Part shown: in pieces, positions 18,205 to 27,569 of the stretch
Layout of the letters: each line of letters opens with the position of its first letter
How positions within the stretch are numbered: the stretch's first letter is position 1
Origin: Fen-178 sp049516835
GTDB lineage: Bacteria > Acidobacteriota > Terriglobia > Bryobacterales > Bryobacteraceae
DNA length: 64,000 nt
Direction: 5' to 3'
NCBI GenBank assembly: GCA_049516835.1
Contig: JBEKSR010000007.1
Span: 1-64,000 of the forward strand
Program-made: the position numbers and the translations under genes
Notes under the pieces: generated by a model
Seen by the model: the letters and a program-made list of their open reading frames with translations, nothing else
Databases searched by the model: none
What the model was told of the DNA's origin: nothing

Positions 18205-19653
18205 TCACTGTTTTTCGCGGGCTTCGACGTAGCGGGCGGTCTTGGGATTGTCCTTGTTCCACTGCGGGGCCTCGGCGCTGTCCGCAATGTGGAAAACGCC
18301 CAACGCCACCGCGCCATCGACCTTGGCCATGTTGTCGTAGTCGAGCTTGGGCCACTCGTCGCCGGGGCGGTGATAGTCCGGGAAAATGTAACTGACCGAA
18401 AGCGTGGTCGATGGCACGCCGGCGTCGGCAAAAGCGGCGTTGTCGCTGCGGCCGAAAAACGAATCGCTGTTCTGTTCGTGCTTCACCACCCGGATGCCGG
18501 TTCGCTCGCCGGCCTTGCTCAAGAACGCGGCGATGTTGGTGTAGTCGAAGCCCGTGAGATTGAACTGGAGCAGGCGCGGGCCCTCGGTGTCGTCCGTGCG
18601 GCCAAGCTGCTCCAGGTTGATATCGGCGACGGTCTTGGCCAGCGGAAATACGGGGTGCTGGCAATAGTAACGCGATCCCAGCTCGCCCAGTTCCTCGCCG
18701 AACAGCGTCATGAAGACGATGCTGCGCCGGGGCCTCTGGGCCAGCGAGGCGAGCGCCTTCGCAATCTCCACCACGGACGACGTGCCGCTGGCGTCGTCGT
18801 TGGCGCCGTTGTAAATGTGGTCGCCATCGCCAGTGCCGCGAACGCCCAGGTGATCGTAGTGCGCGGTGAGCATCAGGTAGGTGTCTTCGAGCGCCGGGTC
18901 GGAGCCGCGCAGAACGCCGATCACGTTGCGCAGCTTGACGGGCGCCGCCGCCGGCGCCGGAATGTGCGCCGAAATCGTGACCTCTTGGGCAGCGGCCACC
19001 GCCGCCTGGATGGCGGCGTCCCACACCGCGAGAATGGGCACCTTGGCCCCCGCAGCCGAGGTATCGCGCAACCGCGGGCCGGCGCTGAGCCCTTGCCCGT
19101 GCGTTCGCACCGAAAGCACCAGAGCGGGCTCCAGCCTGATCACGGCGTTGGGAATGCCGCGGGTCACCGAGTACTGCGTGTCGGGAGGAATTACGAGGAG
19201 CAGCACCTTGCCGCGCACCTGGTCCGGCGTCAGGGCATCCAACGCCCTGGCGTCCTTCATGGTCACTTTGACCGCGGGCACATGGCTGAGATCGGCAGCG
19301 GCGGCTTCTTGCAGCCCCATCGATGCGTTTTCGGCCTTGATGACCCGGTCACCGGTTTCGAGCGTCAGTTCGAGGCCCTCCAGATTGGGTGTGACCGACG
19401 CATACGGCGCGGTCTGGAAGTAGCCGTCGTCGCCGGCCGGCTCCAGGCCCGCGCGGCGAAACTCCGCGGCGATGTATTCGGCCGCGATATCGAGGCCTTT
19501 CGAGGGCGTGCCTCGGCCCTCTAGCGCGTCGGAGGCGAGAAAGGAAACGTCGGCTTTCAAATCGTTGGCGGTAACTTTCGGCTGGACCTGCGCCGCGGCG
19601 CCGGCGACCACGATGGCCGCGAAAGCGGCCGCCAGGAATCTCTTCCCGTTCAT
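18205..19653 (-). CDS. Secreted M28 family aminopeptidase
   Basis: 482 residues from the ATG at 19653, which overlaps the upstream OPT stop as ATGA and has GAGGAG 4 nt before it. A signal peptide (FLAAAFAAIVVAGAAA) starts the protein. A PA-like insert (about residues 90-200) is followed by the M28 core: AHYDHLG, NGANDDASGT, the general-base segment FGEELGELGS and the later His region. This is the di-zinc aminopeptidase fold. Translational coupling to an oligopeptide transporter suggests that the pair processes and imports peptides. Confidence 0.92.
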   Translation of the reverse strand: MNGKRFLAAAFAAIVVAGAAAQVQPKVTANDLKADVSFLASDALEGRGTPSKGLDIAAEYIAAEFRRAGLEPAGDDGYFQTAPYASVTPNLEGLELTLETGDRVIKAENASMGLQEAAAADLSHVPAVKVTMKDARALDALTPDQVRGKVLLLVIPPDTQYSVTRGIPNAVIRLEPALVLSVRTHGQGLSAGPRLRDTSAAGAKVPILAVWDAAIQAAVAAAQEVTISAHIPAPAAAPVKLRNVIGVLRGSDPALEDTYLMLTAHYDHLGVRGTGDGDHIYNGANDDASGTSSVVEIAKALASLAQRPRRSIVFMTLFGEELGELGSRYYCQHPVFPLAKTVADINLEQLGRTDDTEGPRLLQFNLTGFDYTNIAAFLSKAGERTGIRVVKHEQNSDSFFGRSDNAAFADAGVPSTTLSVSYIFPDYHRPGDEWPKLDYDNMAKVDGAVALGVFHIADSAEAPQWNKDNPKTARYVEAREKQ

Positions 19654-21665
19654 TTGGCTCCTCGATGGCCCATGGGAATTCGAATCAGCACCCACGCCAC
19701 CGCCGCGAATCCCGCCAGCGACAGCCACCCGCCCAGAGCCGGGTAGAAGCTGAATTCGTTGGCGCCGGTCAGCAGCTTGGTGAACGAGGTGATGCCCGAC
19801 AAAAACGTCACCGCCAGCAGGATGCCCACGAGGGCTTCACCCGCGATCAACCCGGATGCCAGCAGCACGCCTTTCTCTTCGATCTTGGCGCGAAGCTCCG
19901 GCGCCCGCCGCGCGGCGATCTGGTCCGCCACCCACTTCAAAATGCCGCCCACGAAGATCGCGGAAACCGTGTCGAACGGCAGGTACATGCCCACCGCGAC
20001 CAGCATCGGGGAACGTGCGCCGCACATGATCAGCGCGATCCCGAAAGCCGCGCCGATCGCGATCAGCCCCCACGCCATCTGCCCGCCCACGATCCCCTTG
20101 GCCAACTGCGCCATCAGGCCGGCCTGCGGCGCCGGGAGCGCGCGCCCGCCGATGCCGCCCGTCGCCAGGTTGGCCTCGTGCAGCGCCACAATCGGAAACA
20201 TCAGAAACAGCGAGAGCACAATCACGGACACGATCTCCACCACCTGCATCTTCCAGGGCGTGCCGCCGAGCAGGTGCCCGGCCTTCAGATCCTGAATCAG
20301 CGACCCGGATACCGAGCAGGCGCAGGCCACCACGCTGGCCACCCCCAGCACCGCGGCCACGCCGCTCATCCCGTTGGCGCCGATGGCCAGCATCACCAGC
20401 GCGGAGAGCACCAGCGCCGAAAGCGTCAGCCCCGAGAGCGGCTGGTTCGAACTGCCCACCAACCCCACCAGGTATCCGCCCACGGCGGAAAGCAGGAAAC
20501 CCGCCACCGTCATGATGGCGGCGGCAATAATGGCCGCCAGCCAGCTCCCCGTGAACAGGTAATAGATGATGGTGACCGCCACCACCAGCACCGCGGTTCC
20601 GAGCGCCAGCCATTGGAACGGGATGTCGCGGTCGGTGCGCGCGATATGGCGGCCTTCGTGCGAGGCTTTGGCCGATGCGCCGAGCGCGCCGGCGATGGAT
20701 TCGACGATCGAGCCGCGCATCGAGAACAGCGTGTGGCACGCGCCCACCAGCATGGTGCCCACGGCGATGGGCCGCACGATGTTGTACCAGACCGAGTAGG
20801 AAAGCACGTCCCAGCCCGCGTTTTGCCCGGGGCCCAGAGGGCCCCCCAGGCGGTGCGGCAGGTCGGGATCGAAGAACAGCAGCAGCGGGATGAGAATCCA
20901 CCACGCCAGTATGCCGCCCGATGCGTTGACCGCCGAAAGCTCCGGCCCGATGATGTAGCCGATGCCGATCAGCGCGGGCGAGAGGTTGGGCGTGGACCAG
21001 TAGATGCCTCCGGTGTGGACCACGTCGCCGATGGGCTTCTTTGCGAAATCGAAATGGTGCACCACCGATCTCGGAAAGGCGAGAAACCCTTCGACGTACT
21101 CGCGAAAGACTTGCAGGCCCTTGTCGGTCTTCAGGATTTGCAGCAGCCCGGCGAAGCCCATGGCGCCGAACACGTATTTAGGCGCGTCGCTGCCCTCGGC
21201 GCCGGCCTTGACCACCTCCGCGCTGGCCACGCTTTCCGGAAACGGCAGGCCGCTTTCCACGCACAGCGGCCGGCGCAGCACTATGATGAAGAAGACGCCG
21301 ATCAGCCCGCCCACCAGCAGAATCGCCACGGATTGCCAATAGTGCGTCCGCAGGTCGGCCCACAGGTGTTTCCCGTCGATTTCCACCATCATGAACGCGG
21401 GGATGGTGAAGATGGCGCCGGCGACCAGGGCCTCCCCCACCGAGGCCGCCGTGCGCGTGATATTCTGCTCGAGAATCCCGCCGCCCCAGACGCGGAACAC
21501 GGCGATGGCAATGACGGCGGCCGGGATGGTGGCCGCGATGGTCTGCCCCGCCTTCATGCCCAGGTAAGCGTTAGCCGCGCCGAAGACCAGCGCCAGCAGG
21601 AGGCCAAGCCCCACGGCTTTGAAGGTCATTTCGGGAGGGTCGGCGGGATGCTTCGTGTCCGGCAT
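19650..21665 (-). CDS. OPT family oligopeptide transporter
   Basis: 671 residues from the ATG at 21665 (PDTKHPADPPEMTFKAVGLG); a TTG further upstream would add 17 unlikely residues. About 16 hydrophobic helices are visible, with NAYLGMKAGQTIAATIPAAV near the start, the hallmark of the OPT family's first helices. Members are proton-driven importers of peptides or metal chelates. The stop overlaps the start of the M28 peptidase gene. A partly inverted short repeat copy (GTGGGGC at 21729) lies upstream. Confidence 0.92.
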   Translation of the reverse strand: MPDTKHPADPPEMTFKAVGLGLLLALVFGAANAYLGMKAGQTIAATIPAAVIAIAVFRVWGGGILEQNITRTAASVGEALVAGAIFTIPAFMMVEIDGKHLWADLRTHYWQSVAILLVGGLIGVFFIIVLRRPLCVESGLPFPESVASAEVVKAGAEGSDAPKYVFGAMGFAGLLQILKTDKGLQVFREYVEGFLAFPRSVVHHFDFAKKPIGDVVHTGGIYWSTPNLSPALIGIGYIIGPELSAVNASGGILAWWILIPLLLFFDPDLPHRLGGPLGPGQNAGWDVLSYSVWYNIVRPIAVGTMLVGACHTLFSMRGSIVESIAGALGASAKASHEGRHIARTDRDIPFQWLALGTAVLVVAVTIIYYLFTGSWLAAIIAAAIMTVAGFLLSAVGGYLVGLVGSSNQPLSGLTLSALVLSALVMLAIGANGMSGVAAVLGVASVVACACSVSGSLIQDLKAGHLLGGTPWKMQVVEIVSVIVLSLFLMFPIVALHEANLATGGIGGRALPAPQAGLMAQLAKGIVGGQMAWGLIAIGAAFGIALIMCGARSPMLVAVGMYLPFDTVSAIFVGGILKWVADQIAARRAPELRAKIEEKGVLLASGLIAGEALVGILLAVTFLSGITSFTKLLTGANEFSFYPALGGWLSLAGFAAVAWVLIRIPMGHRGAK

Positions 21666-21743
21666 AAAGGGGGATGGTATCACGGGGGGACAGGGGCGAG
21701 TTGCGGTGCTGTTCAACTAACGCATTAGGTGGGGCGGATTGTA

Positions 21744-22295
21744 CTACAAGAGTTGCAGGGCTAAATCCGTGTCTCGACAGAGTATCTTGCATCCTCGAGC
21801 GTTCATGAGGATTCCATCCAGATGCAGCAGCGCGTCGTCCGTTGAAACGAGAAGATCGGCATCAAATGCAATTGAGCTCGCCGCGTGTCGCGCATCGGCG
21901 GCCCGAATGCCACGCGTCTACAAATCAAGTTGCTGAAGCTGAAGGCGGACCGTTCCAGACGTTAGGTCGAGCACTAACACGTTGAATAGCTCAACGACTA
22001 TCTGTACCTGCGTGGTTATCGACCGTGCCGCTGGAATCAACAACGTGTCGGCGCGAGAAACACCCTTTGCGGATTGAGCGAGCAACCGATAAAGAGCTTC
22101 TTCCACCTCGTAATATGTCAGACAGGACGTAGCGCCGATATGGGTGCTGCCGACTTTTTCGAACAGGCGCTCGGCATCAGCGGCGATCTCTGCCGGTGAG
22201 CGTCCCCGCCGCTCCGACGATCTTAGGATTGCGGCCGCGTTGCCGCGAGTGCTGAGGAAGTCGATGAATACGCCCGTATCGAAGTAGACGCGCAC
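21744..22295 (-). pseudogene. PIN-domain (VapC-like) gene with an internal amber codon
   Basis: A GTG at 22295 starts MRVYFDTGVFIDFLS, and the frame reaches TAG at 21920-21918 after 125 residues. The same frame then continues to TAG at 21746-21744 with TRGIRAADARHAASS and FDADLLVSTDDALL, exactly the last two acidic motifs of a PIN nuclease. The full product would be 183 residues. Stopping at the amber removes half of the catalytic acids, so the short form should be inactive. The start overlaps the stop of the next PIN gene by one base. A point mutation, a sequencing error or suppression are possible. Confidence 0.8.
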
Positions 22296-22765
22296 TACGC
22301 AGCCCTAAGATGCGTGACGAGTTCTTCGGGAGTGACGACCCTGGGCTTCCCCGCTAGCACCAGGTTCTTAAGGAGTGCGTCCCTCGTGACAAGGAAATCG
22401 CATGTATCGGCGCTGCTAAGGATGAGAATGTCATTTGGGTGAGTCAAGCGATTCCTTAGAGCCCGCACGCGTGGAAGCAGAGCCTCGGCTTTCGCGATAT
22501 CCACTGGCAGCACTCGCAAATGGTCCCTGATTCGTTCGAATTCAGGTTGTCCGGTGGCATCTGCCGCAAGAAGAAGTTCCTGCAGCACAATCGGGTTAAC
22601 AGCAAAGCGAATTCGACCATCTGCTTCGGCGGAAAACAACTGTGCCGCCGACGGCTCGCCCCGGAGGTAGCCGATGATCACGTTTGTGTCCAGGAACACC
22701 AGAGGGCGCTTCGGGGCAAAATGTTCGCCCTGTTCGCGCGGTTCGGTCTTGAACACAACTTCCAT
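22295..22765 (-). CDS. PIN-domain protein, VapC-like ribonuclease
   Basis: 156 residues. All four acidic positions are visible: LDTN (Asp26), LQELL, NDILILSSA and DFLVTRDALL. The fold is that of VapC-type toxins, which cleave RNA. Residues 1-18 form a non-PIN N-terminal extension. No antitoxin gene with a recognisable fold lies on either side, unusual for VapC, and the gene is coupled to a second PIN gene downstream. It may be an RNA-processing enzyme instead of a toxin. Confidence 0.8.
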   Translation of the reverse strand: MEVVFKTEPREQGEHFAPKRPLVFLDTNVIIGYLRGEPSAAQLFSAEADGRIRFAVNPIVLQELLLAADATGQPEFERIRDHLRVLPVDIAKAEALLPRVRALRNRLTHPNDILILSSADTCDFLVTRDALLKNLVLAGKPRVVTPEELVTHLRAA

Positions 22766-22821
22766 TTCTCAATTGTATACGAGTGCGGACCATTCGGGCT
22801 GACGGTCCCCCCATCCCGCCC

Positions 22822-23355
22822 TTACAGGCGCCCGGCGGCATCTTCGTCGGCGTAGACGGCCACGATCTCGCCGAAATATACCCGGTGATAATCGCCCTGG
22901 GCGTAGAATTCGTCTTCGACGGCCTGTGGCAGCGTGTCCGGCGCCAGGTCGTTGCGGTGAAGCGTCCGGCACTCGTAGTGCACCACGCATTCCCGGATGA
23001 TGGGAGGCCGCACCTGCCGGCTCCGAACCGCCGTCAGGCGGTTTTCCAGGAACTTGTCGTGGTCCCTGCCGGAGACCGCGCCGCAGTGGGCCACGGCTTC
23101 GGCCAGCTCGCGGGGCGGAACGTTGACCGTGAAATCGCCGCCGGCTTCCTCCAAGCGGGTGTAGGAGTAGCGCGAGGGCCTCACCAGTACCAGGAAGACC
23201 GGCCGCGACCAGATGGAGCCGATGGTTCCCCAGCCGATGGTCATGACGTTGGGCTTGCCGTCCGCGCCGGCGCTCACCAGCAGGAGCCCATCCTCGCGCA
23301 TGCGGCGTATGGTTTGAGCGAAGTAATCCGTATAACGAACCGCTACTTTGGGCAT
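22822..23355 (-). CDS. Flavin reductase family protein
   Basis: 177 residues; GAGGAAA lies 9 nt before the ATG. The split-barrel FMN-binding fold is suggested by GLLLVSAGADGKPNVMTIGWGTIG, RPVFLVLVRPSRYSY and FTVNVPP, typical of the DIM6/NTAB flavoprotein group. Members reduce free flavin for a partner oxygenase or bind FMN for other redox reactions. No partner gene is adjacent. Confidence 0.85.
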   Translation of the reverse strand: MPKVAVRYTDYFAQTIRRMREDGLLLVSAGADGKPNVMTIGWGTIGSIWSRPVFLVLVRPSRYSYTRLEEAGGDFTVNVPPRELAEAVAHCGAVSGRDHDKFLENRLTAVRSRQVRPPIIRECVVHYECRTLHRNDLAPDTLPQAVEDEFYAQGDYHRVYFGEIVAVYADEDAAGRL

Positions 23356-23448
23356 CGTGGAGTTTCCTCGACGCTATGATACACCCTCCGCCGGGCTGAG
23401 TACTAGGACTCTCCCCTTACCCCTAGAACTTTCAATAACTTGGGACCC

Positions 23449-23682
23449 ATGGCACACTCGAATTGGGTTCGAAACACTATGAAATACAACTGGAATCAAC
23501 TGATATCGCAACCGGCACTGCAAGGCCGGCCGGTGGAGCAGGCCGATGCCGGGGAGCGCCGCGAAACTCAGCGCGCCGAAGTCATCCGCGCCAGTGCCAA
23601 CAGGCTGTACATGGTGGGAGAGCTGGCACGGGCGGCGCAGTTGCTCATGGAACTGGAAATGCAGCCGAGCTGGGCAAGCTAA
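23449..23682 (+). CDS. Small hypothetical protein ending in a repeat
   Basis: 77 residues from the ATG at 23449; another ATG at 23479 would give MKYNWNQLISQPALQ. The sequence reads like a folded protein with a helical, charged centre (AGERRETQRAEVIRASANRLYMVGELARAAQLLMELEM), and is not low-complexity. The last codons and the stop (TAA in AGCTAAAGC) lie inside a GTGGGGC-family palindrome. I do not recognise a family. No strong ribosome binding site is visible. Confidence 0.42.
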   Translation: MAHSNWVRNTMKYNWNQLISQPALQGRPVEQADAGERRETQRAEVIRASANRLYMVGELARAAQLLMELEMQPSWAS

Positions 23683-23694
23683 AGCATGCCCCAC
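23672..23694. repeat. GTGGGGC-family repeat, inverted
   Basis: GGGCAAGC, TAAA, GCATGCCCCAC: the palindrome in opposite orientation, supplying the stop codon of the small gene at 23449. Confidence 0.7.
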
Positions 23695-23697
23695 CGG

Positions 23698-24225
23698 TCA
23701 CACTAGCAGACCGGTGACGGCGATGGCCGCCCCCGCGATTCCAGCCACGATTCCAATTACCGGAAACAAGCGTTTGCGCGAGATGAAGTACAACGAACTC
23801 AGAACCAGCGCGATTTCGAGCAGCCCTTCGCCCAAGTCGTAGCGCAACGCTCGGTGTTCGGCGGCTTCGGCCGCGCTGGCGTCCCGCTCCGCTTCTTCCT
23901 GGATCTTCTTGCCGCGCGCGTCATAGTCTTTCTCTTGCGCGGCGTACCTGGCGACCAACTTTTCGGTGGCATCGCCCTTGGCGCCAAGTGCGCCGATGAG
24001 GCTCTCGCCGAGCTCCAGGTTGTGATACTTCACACGGGTGGACTGGTAGTGCGCCCAGGCGTCGTTGGCCGAGGATTTCTGCATGATGGCCTCCGTGTGG
24101 GTGCGGTGCGATGCAATCGTGACGATGGCCAAAGCCACCGCCAGCAGGGCCGCCAGGACGCCGACCCGTTGTCCCGCCGGATCGATAGCGTGCTCGCTTT
24201 CGTGATGAATCTCGAGTTCAGGCAT
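23698..24225 (-). CDS. DUF4337 family membrane protein
   Basis: 175 residues. One membrane helix near residues 20-38 (GVLAALLAVALAIVTIAS), a charged helical region probably forming a coiled coil (residues 55-130, KLVARYAAQEKDYDARGKKIQEEAERDASAAEAAEHRALRY in part), then two C-terminal helices (EIALVLSSLYFI and VIGIVAGIAGAAIAVTGLLV). The pattern NDAWAHYQSTRVK is typical of DUF4337. Function is unknown. It is divergent from the GH28 gene with little space between. Confidence 0.8.
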   Translation of the reverse strand: MPELEIHHESEHAIDPAGQRVGVLAALLAVALAIVTIASHRTHTEAIMQKSSANDAWAHYQSTRVKYHNLELGESLIGALGAKGDATEKLVARYAAQEKDYDARGKKIQEEAERDASAAEAAEHRALRYDLGEGLLEIALVLSSLYFISRKRLFPVIGIVAGIAGAAIAVTGLLV

Positions 24226-24263
24226 AATTGTATTCCCTGTATTATCTCAATAAGGAGTCTGAT

Positions 24264-25865
24264 ATGCGAAACGATCCATTACGCCGCCGCTTCGTGCTGG
24301 GGCTGGTCCCCACGGGGGCTGTCGCGGCCGCCGCTCGACCGCAAGGCCGCCCGGCCACGGCCACTGGCCAGGCCGGCTTCAATGTACGCGACCATGGCGC
24401 CGTCGGCGACGGCGCACATCTCGACACCAAGGCGATCCAGGATGCCGTCGATGCCTGCGCGCGGGCGGGCGGAGGAACGGTCTTCTTTCCCGCGGGCGCG
24501 TACCTCTCCGGAACCATCGTGCTGAAGAGCCGGGTGACGCTCGATCTGGACGCCGGCGCGGTGCTGCTCGGCAGCAAGAACCTGCAGGACTATCCATCCT
24601 TCGTGCCCGCCTTGCGCTCTTTCACCGACACGTACACCGAAAGGAGCCTCATTTACGCCGAGGGTTTGCAAGATATCGGCATACGCGGGCGCGGCGTGAT
24701 CGACGGGCAGGGCGCCGCTTTCAAAGGTCCGTACAAAGTGCGGCCCTATATGATGCGTTTCGTGAGCTGCCGCAATGTTTCGGTGACGGATGTCGGCATC
24801 CAGGACTCGCCCATGTGGGTGCAGCACTACCTGGCCTGCGACGAAGTGGAGATCCGCGGCATCCGCGTCCATAGCCGCGTGAACGGCAACAACGACGGCA
24901 TCGATATCGATGGCAGCCAGCGCGTGCGCATCTCCGACTGCGAAATCACTTCCGGCGACGATGCCATCGTGTTGAAGGCCACCGCGGACCGCCCGTCGAA
25001 GGACGTGGTCATCACCAACTGCGTGTTGAGCACGGCGTGCAACGCCCTCAAGCTGGGCACCGAATCGAACGGCGGCTTCCAAAACATCGTCATCTCGAAC
25101 TGCACGATTTATGACACCCGCCTAGCCGGCATTGCGATCGAAATGGTGGACGGCGGGGTGCTGGACCGGGTCGGCATTTCCAATATCGTCATGAACGGGG
25201 TGGCGACGCCGGTTTTCATCCGTCTGGGCGACCGGGCGCGGCCGTTCACCGAGGGCGGCGCGCGCCCGCCGGTTGGCAAACTGCGCAACGTTTCGATCGC
25301 CAACGTGCAGGCCGCGGGCGCCGGCGGCGTGGGATGCGCGATTGCGGGCCTCCCCGGCCATGCCATTGAAAACGTCGTTCTGGAGAATCTGCGGCTGACG
25401 TTTGCCGGAGGCGGCAAGCGGGCGGACGCCCGCCGCGAGATCCCCGAGAACGCCGAGAAATATCCCGAGCACAGCATGTTCGGCACGCTGCCGGCGTACG
25501 GATTCTATTGCCGCCACGTGAAGGGCCTGAGCCTGCGCAACATCGAGACAAGCTTCCTCCAGGACGACGAGCGGCCGGCGCTGGTCTGTGACGACGTGGA
25601 AGGTCTCGAGTTAGCGAGTTCGGCTCTTGCGGGCGCTCCCGAAGCCGAGCCTTCGGTGCGCCTGAAGCAGGTGAAGGGTGCCTTCGTGCACGGCTGCCGC
25701 GCGCCCGGACGCGTCCGGACCTGGATGGAGGTATCGGGCGACCGGAGCGAGCGTGTCAGCGTGATGGGCAACGATCTGGGCAACGCGCGCAAGGCGGTCG
25801 ATATTGCCGGCGATGTCGCCCAGGATGCCGTGTTCCTGAACGGCAACCGCGTTCAGGGGCCGTAG
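24264..25865 (+). CDS. GH28 family glycoside hydrolase (polygalacturonase-like)
   Basis: 533 residues from the ATG at 24264, with AAGGAG 6 nt upstream. The N-terminus RRRFVLGLVPTG resembles a twin-arginine signal, so export of a folded enzyme is likely. Residues about 42-400 form a right-handed beta-helix. GH28 residues appear as NNDGIDIDG (about 210), SGDDAIVLK (about 230) and NALKLGTESNGGF, where the classical GHG histidine is replaced by the GTES pattern seen in many bacterial members. These enzymes invert and cleave galacturonan or rhamnogalacturonan. The 3' end overlaps the convergent UroD-like gene by 13 bp. Confidence 0.88.
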   Translation: MRNDPLRRRFVLGLVPTGAVAAAARPQGRPATATGQAGFNVRDHGAVGDGAHLDTKAIQDAVDACARAGGGTVFFPAGAYLSGTIVLKSRVTLDLDAGAVLLGSKNLQDYPSFVPALRSFTDTYTERSLIYAEGLQDIGIRGRGVIDGQGAAFKGPYKVRPYMMRFVSCRNVSVTDVGIQDSPMWVQHYLACDEVEIRGIRVHSRVNGNNDGIDIDGSQRVRISDCEITSGDDAIVLKATADRPSKDVVITNCVLSTACNALKLGTESNGGFQNIVISNCTIYDTRLAGIAIEMVDGGVLDRVGISNIVMNGVATPVFIRLGDRARPFTEGGARPPVGKLRNVSIANVQAAGAGGVGCAIAGLPGHAIENVVLENLRLTFAGGGKRADARREIPENAEKYPEHSMFGTLPAYGFYCRHVKGLSLRNIETSFLQDDERPALVCDDVEGLELASSALAGAPEAEPSVRLKQVKGAFVHGCRAPGRVRTWMEVSGDRSERVSVMGNDLGNARKAVDIAGDVAQDAVFLNGNRVQGP

Positions 25866-27016
25866 GCGCGCGCGGCATCGCGGAACCAGACCAGGTTCTC
25901 CCAGGGCGTCAACAGGGGAGTCGTGCAGCTCGAGGCAAAGATGAAATGACGCTTGTCCCCCATGGACGCGAACAATGCGCGGACATATTCATGCAGGCGG
26001 CTCTCCGCGTCTTGCATGATCTCCAGGTGAGGCGCGTCCATGCCGCCGTTTACGGTGAAGCGGTCATACCCCGTCATGCGGCGCGCCTCCGCTAGCGGCA
26101 CGTTGCCCATGGGCGGCGGCGTGAGCCCTTCCAGGCAGTCCACCCGGGACTCTCCCACCAGGGGCATGAGCGCCCGGTTATGGCCGCAGGCGTGGACCAC
26201 GAAAATCTTGTTCCGGTTGTGAATGATTTCGGCCGCGCGCGTGAAAAAACGTCGGCAGAAATCCTTATAGAAACGGGGCGGATAGAAAGCCGAATCCAGG
26301 TTGTCGAGCGAGATGAAGACCTGCGCGTCGGGGTTGTCCACCGTGCTCTCGAGCAGCCGCAGGGCCTTCTTTTCATGGATGCGGGCCAGCGCCTGCATCT
26401 CCTCCGGGTGATCCGCCAGGAAGAGGCTGGCGTTCTCCGGGCCGGCCAACCAGTGGAGCGCCTTGAGGGGCGATTCGGTGATGTGCGCCATCATGACGCC
26501 GTCATCGCCCACGCCCTCCACCCAGCGATGAAATTCGGCGGCGTCGAAGGCGTATTCCCGAGCTTCCAGCAGAAAGCGGATGGCTCGGTACTCGCTCCAG
26601 TCCTTCCACCAGTGCTCGGATTCAAAGTCGGCGCCGGCCTGCTCGGTCAGGGTCCAGGTTTGAGTGAGCGTCCCGTATGGCGTCACGAACCTGCGCCGCC
26701 GTTGGCTGGTGTGCGGAGGGTAGCGATTGAAGGCGGTCACCAGCGGACGATTATAGACGCTTTCCCCGCTGTACTCTTCGGAGAACTCACCGGCCGTATA
26801 GACCTCGCGGGTGGCGTGCTGGGTGTCCCATCGCGCCAGGATGTCGGCGCCCAGCGCCCGCATGGCGTCGAAGGGATGCCGGGCGCCCGCCAGCGCCGGC
26901 GGCAGCGTACCGGTGACGAGGCGGTTGTAGAACCAGTAGTAGAGGTTGGGGCAAAAGGGGACCGTGTCCGGGCGCTCGCCGCGAAATGCGGCGAGGATGC
27001 GCTGCTTTCCGGTCAT
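25853..27016 (-). CDS. Uroporphyrinogen decarboxylase superfamily protein
   Basis: 387 residues from the ATG at 27016 (MTGKQRILAAFRGERPDTVPF), the usual N-terminus of this superfamily. The open frame extends upstream to 27475, but that part lies opposite a TonB-receptor remnant and has no homology pattern. Conserved points are the start motif, KIFVVHACGHNRALMPLV and FTVNGGMDAPHL. The overall length and the His/Cys pattern fit the methyltransferase-like branch (MtaA/CmuA) more than haem-pathway HemE, and no other haem genes are near. Substrate unknown. Confidence 0.8.
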   Translation of the reverse strand: MTGKQRILAAFRGERPDTVPFCPNLYYWFYNRLVTGTLPPALAGARHPFDAMRALGADILARWDTQHATREVYTAGEFSEEYSGESVYNRPLVTAFNRYPPHTSQRRRRFVTPYGTLTQTWTLTEQAGADFESEHWWKDWSEYRAIRFLLEAREYAFDAAEFHRWVEGVGDDGVMMAHITESPLKALHWLAGPENASLFLADHPEEMQALARIHEKKALRLLESTVDNPDAQVFISLDNLDSAFYPPRFYKDFCRRFFTRAAEIIHNRNKIFVVHACGHNRALMPLVGESRVDCLEGLTPPPMGNVPLAEARRMTGYDRFTVNGGMDAPHLEIMQDAESRLHEYVRALFASMGDKRHFIFASSCTTPLLTPWENLVWFRDAARAYGP

Positions 27017-27189
27017 GCACCCAGTGTAGTGCGCCGCGCAGACTTCCAGCATCGTGATCATCGCCGAGACCACCGAGCCCGCCCTGGATTTGCGCAATGC
27101 CGAGGTGTTCAATCGCATCCTGTTCACGCGCGACGGACGGACGCCCACCGGCGTCACCACGCGCGCGGCGTGGTGCAACATCCCGAAGA

Positions 27190-27547
27190 ACCGCGTCTCG
27201 CCACCACGGATTTCTACCAGGCCGGAACCTCTTCCAACTTCGGACGCCTCGGCCTGACGACGGATGTGTTCCCGATCGACCACTCCAACGAACAGGTCTA
27301 CATTCCCGACGACGGCAGTTTCGAATTCAAGGGTCCCAGCCGCGCCTATGGCTACGAAGCCAAGCTCTCCATCGCCTTGACGCGTCATCTCGCGCTGAAT
27401 GGCGGACTCACCAAGATCGGCAATGCGTTCTTCCAGGGAGGCGACCATCGCGTCTACGTGGATAGCGCGCCGCACTTCGTGGCCAACGCCGCACTTTATC
27501 CGCTGACGGCGGTTGCGGGCCTCACGTTCCGGTTGCGAGGCAAGTAG
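27190..27547 (+). pseudogene. C-terminal remnant of a TonB-dependent receptor
   Basis: The frame ending at TAG 27545-27547 encodes VFPIDHSNEQVYIPDDG, FEFKGPSRAYGYEAKLS, LTRHLALNGGLTKIGNAFF and VDSAPHFVANAALYPL, the last beta-strands of a TonB-dependent receptor. There is no start, plug or the first strands. Upstream fragments at 27054-27190 may belong to the same gene in another frame. It lies antisense to the upstream extension of the UroD-like frame. Confidence 0.65.
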
Positions 27548-27569
27548 GGGAGGGCCGCCAGCCGGGTTG

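Noticed and set aside
19665..21728. Open frame of 687 codons antisense to the OPT transporter
   Set aside because: Composition (His, Arg, Gln, Asp) is typical of antisense frames, and the sense frame has 16 membrane helices.
23374..23694. Minus-strand frame starting MGHALACPARL
   Set aside because: The start lies in the palindromic repeat and the rest is antisense to a better small frame.
27017..27475. N-terminal extension of the UroD-like frame
   Set aside because: The homologous protein starts at MTGKQRI (27016), and the extension is antisense to a TonB-receptor remnant.
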